A stretch of DNA of 64,000 nt from Labedella phragmitis. Its GTDB lineage: Bacteria; Actinomycetota; Actinomycetes; Actinomycetales; Microbacteriaceae. Within the stretch, counting starts at the first letter, position 1. The number at the start of each line of letters is the position of its first letter. Below the pieces are notes generated by a model. That model saw only the letters and a program-made list of their open reading frames with translations, had not been told where the DNA came from and did no database searches. The stretch is taken from the NCBI RefSeq assembly GCF_004078635.1, contig NZ_RZNB01000004.1, positions 1-64,000 of the forward strand, given 5' to 3'. This document shows positions 61,055 to 64,000 of the stretch, one piece after another. Made by a program: the position numbers and the translations under genes.

Positions 61055-61750
61055 ATGACCGGCCCCCGCATCCTGATCGTCGACGACGAACCCAACATCC
61101 GCGACCTCCTCACGACGAGCCTTCGATTCGCCGGGTTCGCCGTGCGTGCCGTGGGCAACGGCGCCCAGACCATCTCGGCCGTCCTCGAAGAGGAGCCGGA
61201 CCTCATCATCCTCGACGTCATGCTGCCCGATATGAACGGTTTCGGCGTCACCAAGCGGCTCCGCTCCGCCGGCTACACGGCCCCCATCCTCTTCCTTACC
61301 GCCAAAGACGACACCGAGGACAAGATCACGGGCCTCACAGTCGGCGGCGACGACTACGTCACGAAGCCCTTCAGCCTCGACGAGATCGTCGCCCGCATCA
61401 AGGCGATCCTCCGTCGCACGATGCAGGCGGACGAGGACGCGGTCATCCGTGCGGGTGAACTCACGATGGACCAGGACACGCACGAGGTCCTCGTCGGCAG
61501 CACGCCCGTCGAACTCAGCCCCACCGAGTTCAAACTCCTGCGTTATCTCATGCTCAACCCGAACCGCGTGCTGAGCAAGGCGCAGATCCTCGATCACGTC
61601 TGGGAGTACGACTTCAACGGCGACGCGGGCATCGTCGAGAGCTACATCTCCTACCTGCGTCGCAAGCTCGACCAGTTCTCGGCCGAGCCGCTCATCCAGA
61701 CCAAGCGCGGCTTCGGGTACATGCTGAAGACCGCAGCGGCGAAGCCCTGA
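61055..61750 (+). CDS. OmpR-family response regulator
   Basis: A 231-residue regulator. The receiver has the acidic pair D10/D11, phosphoacceptor D54 (LIILDVMLPD) and K104 (YVTKPF). The C-terminal winged helix contains SPTEFKLLRYLMLNPNRVLS and IVESYISYLRRKLDQ. Resembles the TcrA/TrcR-like actinobacterial regulators. ATG at 61055 follows a -10 at 6 nt, without RBS. Histidine kinase gene follows after 14 bp, so they are a cognate pair. Confidence 0.92.
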   Translation: MTGPRILIVDDEPNIRDLLTTSLRFAGFAVRAVGNGAQTISAVLEEEPDLIILDVMLPDMNGFGVTKRLRSAGYTAPILFLTAKDDTEDKITGLTVGGDDYVTKPFSLDEIVARIKAILRRTMQADEDAVIRAGELTMDQDTHEVLVGSTPVELSPTEFKLLRYLMLNPNRVLSKAQILDHVWEYDFNGDAGIVESYISYLRRKLDQFSAEPLIQTKRGFGYMLKTAAAKP

Positions 61751-61764
61751 ATCGCGGCCCGGGC

Positions 61765-63582
61765 GTGACCGAGGCCCCCACAACGAAGCACGACTCCTGG
61801 ACGGCTCTCGTCGAGAAGTCCGGTGAGTGGTGGAACGGGATCTCGCTACGCACGAAGATCACGGGCGTCACGGTCCTCGTTCTCACCTTCGGTCTGCTCA
61901 TCGCCGGGATCGGCACGATGGCGATCCTCAAGCCCGCGCTCGTGACGCAGGTCGAGGCGCAATTGAGCACGATGACGGAGAGCAAGGTCAGCGCCTACAT
62001 CGACGGCGATGAGAGCGCATTCGCGATGGCGGCGCAGAACGATCTCTACATGGCCCTCTACTCGTCGGACGGCACCCTCGTCGACACCTCGTGGGCGAAC
62101 AACGATCGTCTCGCCCCCCGGATCTGGGAGCGGATCAAGTTCGATCAGGCCCTCGCGAGCGCCGATGCCGGCACGATCGTGACGACTCCGAGCGCCGTCG
62201 GCAACACGGAGTTCCGCGGGCGTTTCGTCTCCGTGTACGCGCCCGGCTGCGATTCGTGCGCGCTCGTCTACGTCGCCGCGTCCATGCGGGGCACGGACAC
62301 GATCGTCGCGACGTACCTCACGATCTTCTTCGGCCTGGGCCTCGGCGTCATCGTGCTCGGCGCCCTCCTCACGCGCGTTCTCGTGACCAACACGTTCCTG
62401 CCCTTGCGGGAGGTCGAGCACACGGCCGCGCGGATCGCCGACGGCGATTTCAGTCAGCGCCTGTCCGGGGCGACACCGAACACCGAGGTCGGCCGCCTCA
62501 ACCGATCGCTCAACACGATGCTCGCGCGAATCGACCGCGCCTTCCGAGATCGCGCGAGGGCGAACGAGCAGATGCGCCGTTTCGTCGGCGACGCGAGCCA
62601 TGAACTCCGGACTCCGCTCGTCACGGTGCGCGGGTATGCAGAGCTCTACCGCATGGGTGCGCTCCAAAAGCCCGACGACGTCGCACAGGCGATGGAACGC
62701 ATCGAAAAGGAGGCGATCCGGATGGGCGGGCTCGTCGAGGACCTGCTCGAGCTCGCCCGGCTCGACGAGACCAAGCCGCTGCGCCTCGAGCGCGTCGATC
62801 TCACGCCCATCGCTCGCGACGCCGTCATGGACGCGCGCGCGGCCTCGCCGGGACGCGACGTCCGCGTCGTGATCGATTCCCCTCCTCCGCGCATCTTCCC
62901 GGTTCGTTCCGCCGAGGACACCCCGGTCCAGGCACCGCCGCTTCCCACGATCGCCAAGACCCGCAGCGGAGCGACGACCGCGACGGGACCGATGGCCCTC
63001 GCCGCCGGCACCCTCGCGCGACTGCGATCGCGACGCCCCCGGAAGGGCCAGGAGGACGAGGAACAGCAGCTCACCCTCAACCCCATCGTGCACATGACCG
63101 GTCCGACGCCGGATGTCCCCGCCGTGGTCTTCGCCGAGGAGAACAAGCTCCGGCAGGTCGTCGCGAACCTCATGGGGAACGCGCTCCGGTTCACGCCGCC
63201 GGACTCGCCTCTCGAGGTGGGAGTCTCGGCGGACCCGATCGCGGGACGTGCCACGATCGCCGTCATCGATCACGGTGAGGGGATCCCGCTTCAGATCCGC
63301 GACAAGATCTTCCAGCGCTTCTGGCGGGCCGACTCCTCCCGCACACGAGAGACCGGCGGGAGCGGCCTCGGGCTCTCGATCGTCGCGTCCATCGTGGCCG
63401 CGCACCACGGCACGGTGACGGTCGTCGAGACGCCGGGCGGTGGAGCGACGTTCCGCGTCGAGTTGCCCCTCGCCACCCCGGCGCTCCCGGACGACCGCCC
63501 CGCCGGCACGGCGGTCGCAGGAGACATGTCGGCGACAGACCGCCCCGCCGGCACGGCCGCTCCTCGAGACCCGTCGGCCTGA
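61765..63582 (+). CDS. Sensor histidine kinase
   Basis: A 605-residue membrane sensor. TM1 (about residues 30-55) and TM2 (about 188-210) enclose a 130-residue extracytoplasmic domain containing a C-x-x-C pair (C162, C165 in APGCDSCALVY). HAMP follows, then HisKA with phosphoacceptor H279 (GDASHELRTPL). The HATPase has N box NLMGNALRFTP, G1 DHGEGIPL and G2 GGSGLGLSI. About 65-75 low-complexity residues with a basic cluster are inserted at the HATPase entry (nt 62890-63115). A Pro/Ala-rich tail follows. GTG start. The signal is unknown; the exposed Cys pair suggests redox or metal sensing. Confidence 0.88.
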   Translation: MTEAPTTKHDSWTALVEKSGEWWNGISLRTKITGVTVLVLTFGLLIAGIGTMAILKPALVTQVEAQLSTMTESKVSAYIDGDESAFAMAAQNDLYMALYSSDGTLVDTSWANNDRLAPRIWERIKFDQALASADAGTIVTTPSAVGNTEFRGRFVSVYAPGCDSCALVYVAASMRGTDTIVATYLTIFFGLGLGVIVLGALLTRVLVTNTFLPLREVEHTAARIADGDFSQRLSGATPNTEVGRLNRSLNTMLARIDRAFRDRARANEQMRRFVGDASHELRTPLVTVRGYAELYRMGALQKPDDVAQAMERIEKEAIRMGGLVEDLLELARLDETKPLRLERVDLTPIARDAVMDARAASPGRDVRVVIDSPPPRIFPVRSAEDTPVQAPPLPTIAKTRSGATTATGPMALAAGTLARLRSRRPRKGQEDEEQQLTLNPIVHMTGPTPDVPAVVFAEENKLRQVVANLMGNALRFTPPDSPLEVGVSADPIAGRATIAVIDHGEGIPLQIRDKIFQRFWRADSSRTRETGGSGLGLSIVASIVAAHHGTVTVVETPGGGATFRVELPLATPALPDDRPAGTAVAGDMSATDRPAGTAAPRDPSA

Positions 63583-63778
63583 CATCCGGCCGACCAGCCG
63601 GTTCGTCCTCATCGTCACGGGCGCCTGCTCGACGGCTTCGGGAACCGACTGACCGTCACCAGGCCCGCGAGCAGCCGCCCTGTCCACCGCTCGAGACCCC
63701 ACGAGTCGTGGATCGCCCACGTCACCGTACCGTCGGTCCGTGCGCGCAGACCGTCTGCGTGCCATCGAAAGGGGTGTC

Positions 63779-64000
63779 ATGACGAGGTTCCAGGTCGACA
63801 GCGAGGCGGCGGCCGGTGTCGCCGCGAGCATGCGCGGCACGATCGAACGAGTCCGGTCCGAATGCGCGTCTCTCCACGCTCAACTCTCCGAGCTGCAGTC
63901 CTCGTGGACGGGGTCGGCGTCGGCGGCGTTCCAGGGCGTCGTCGGAGAGTGGCGGTCCACCCAGCAGCGCGTGGAGGAGTCCCTCACGAGCATCAACACT
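63779..64000 (+). CDS. WXG100-family protein (type VII secretion substrate), truncated by window edge
   Basis: ATG at 63779 follows GAAAGGGG. The 74 visible residues begin MTRFQVDSEAAAGVAASMRG, are helical, and carry the turn motif LQSSWTGSASAAFQG, where W-T-G is the W-x-G hallmark between two helices. Length to the edge fits a protein of about 95-100 residues. Partner ESX genes, if any, lie to the right. Confidence 0.82.
   Translation, partial: MTRFQVDSEAAAGVAASMRGTIERVRSECASLHAQLSELQSSWTGSASAAFQGVVGEWRSTQQRVEESLTSINT

Overview
The window is high-GC actinobacterial chromosome, most likely from Microbacteriaceae or a close relative. Pointers are GC-rich third codon positions, a DUF222/HNH-type gene at the left edge, a DtxR regulator with all canonical metal ligands, a sortase signal of the LAVTG type, frequent GTG starts, several apparently leaderless genes, and the order DUF3027 - cold-shock protein - small membrane protein - helicase-associated protein - XPB helicase. 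The family call is inference from gene content; no 16S gene is present.

Region by region. 1-3.4 kb: a truncated DUF222 gene, a DHA2 efflux pump with its MarR regulator and operator, and a conserved hypothetical gene. 3.46-6.16 kb: a complete IS481-family element with 25-bp inverted repeats and a 6-bp target duplication. It carries a second DHA2 exporter as a passenger and sits exactly at the stop codon of the heme oxygenase gene. 6.2-15.1 kb: an iron/heme acquisition locus (hmuO, hmuTUV, two HtaA-domain surface proteins, a further surface protein and a DUF916-like protein) under DtxR boxes; the likely cognate regulator is at 52.1-52.8 kb. 15.2-28.3 kb: myo-inositol uptake and catabolism (three-gene ABC importer, iolC, an aldolase-like gene, iolB, iolD, iolE, iolG, further isomerase and oxidoreductase genes, divergent GntR regulator). 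28.4-33.6 kb: a GH13 enzyme related to trehalose synthase, then two PfkB kinases and surE. 33.7-34.5 kb: a SnoaL-like protein and the ribosome-rescue factor arfB.

34.6-45.6 kb holds the most novel-looking system: a catabolic gene set of unknown substrate. A leftward arm encodes a short-chain dehydrogenase, an FGGY kinase and a phosphotriesterase-like lactonase. A rightward arm encodes a cupin sugar-phosphate isomerase, a KDPG-type aldolase, an atypical shikimate-dehydrogenase-like protein, a 2-hydroxyacid dehydrogenase and an RpiR regulator. A convergent operon encodes a ribose-type ABC importer. The same HexR-like palindrome lies in the divergent promoter and just upstream of the importer operon, so the cluster appears to be one regulon.

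45.9-64 kb is mostly core genome: tRNA-Arg(CCT), a sortase-anchored phosphoesterase, an HNH nuclease, a 38-codon candidate small gene ending in an intrinsic terminator, NlpC/P60 and M23 cell-wall hydrolases, dtxR, serC, DUF3027 and cold-shock genes, XPB helicase, a RibD-type reductase, a FolP2-type protein, a two-component system, and the start of a WXG100 gene at the right edge.
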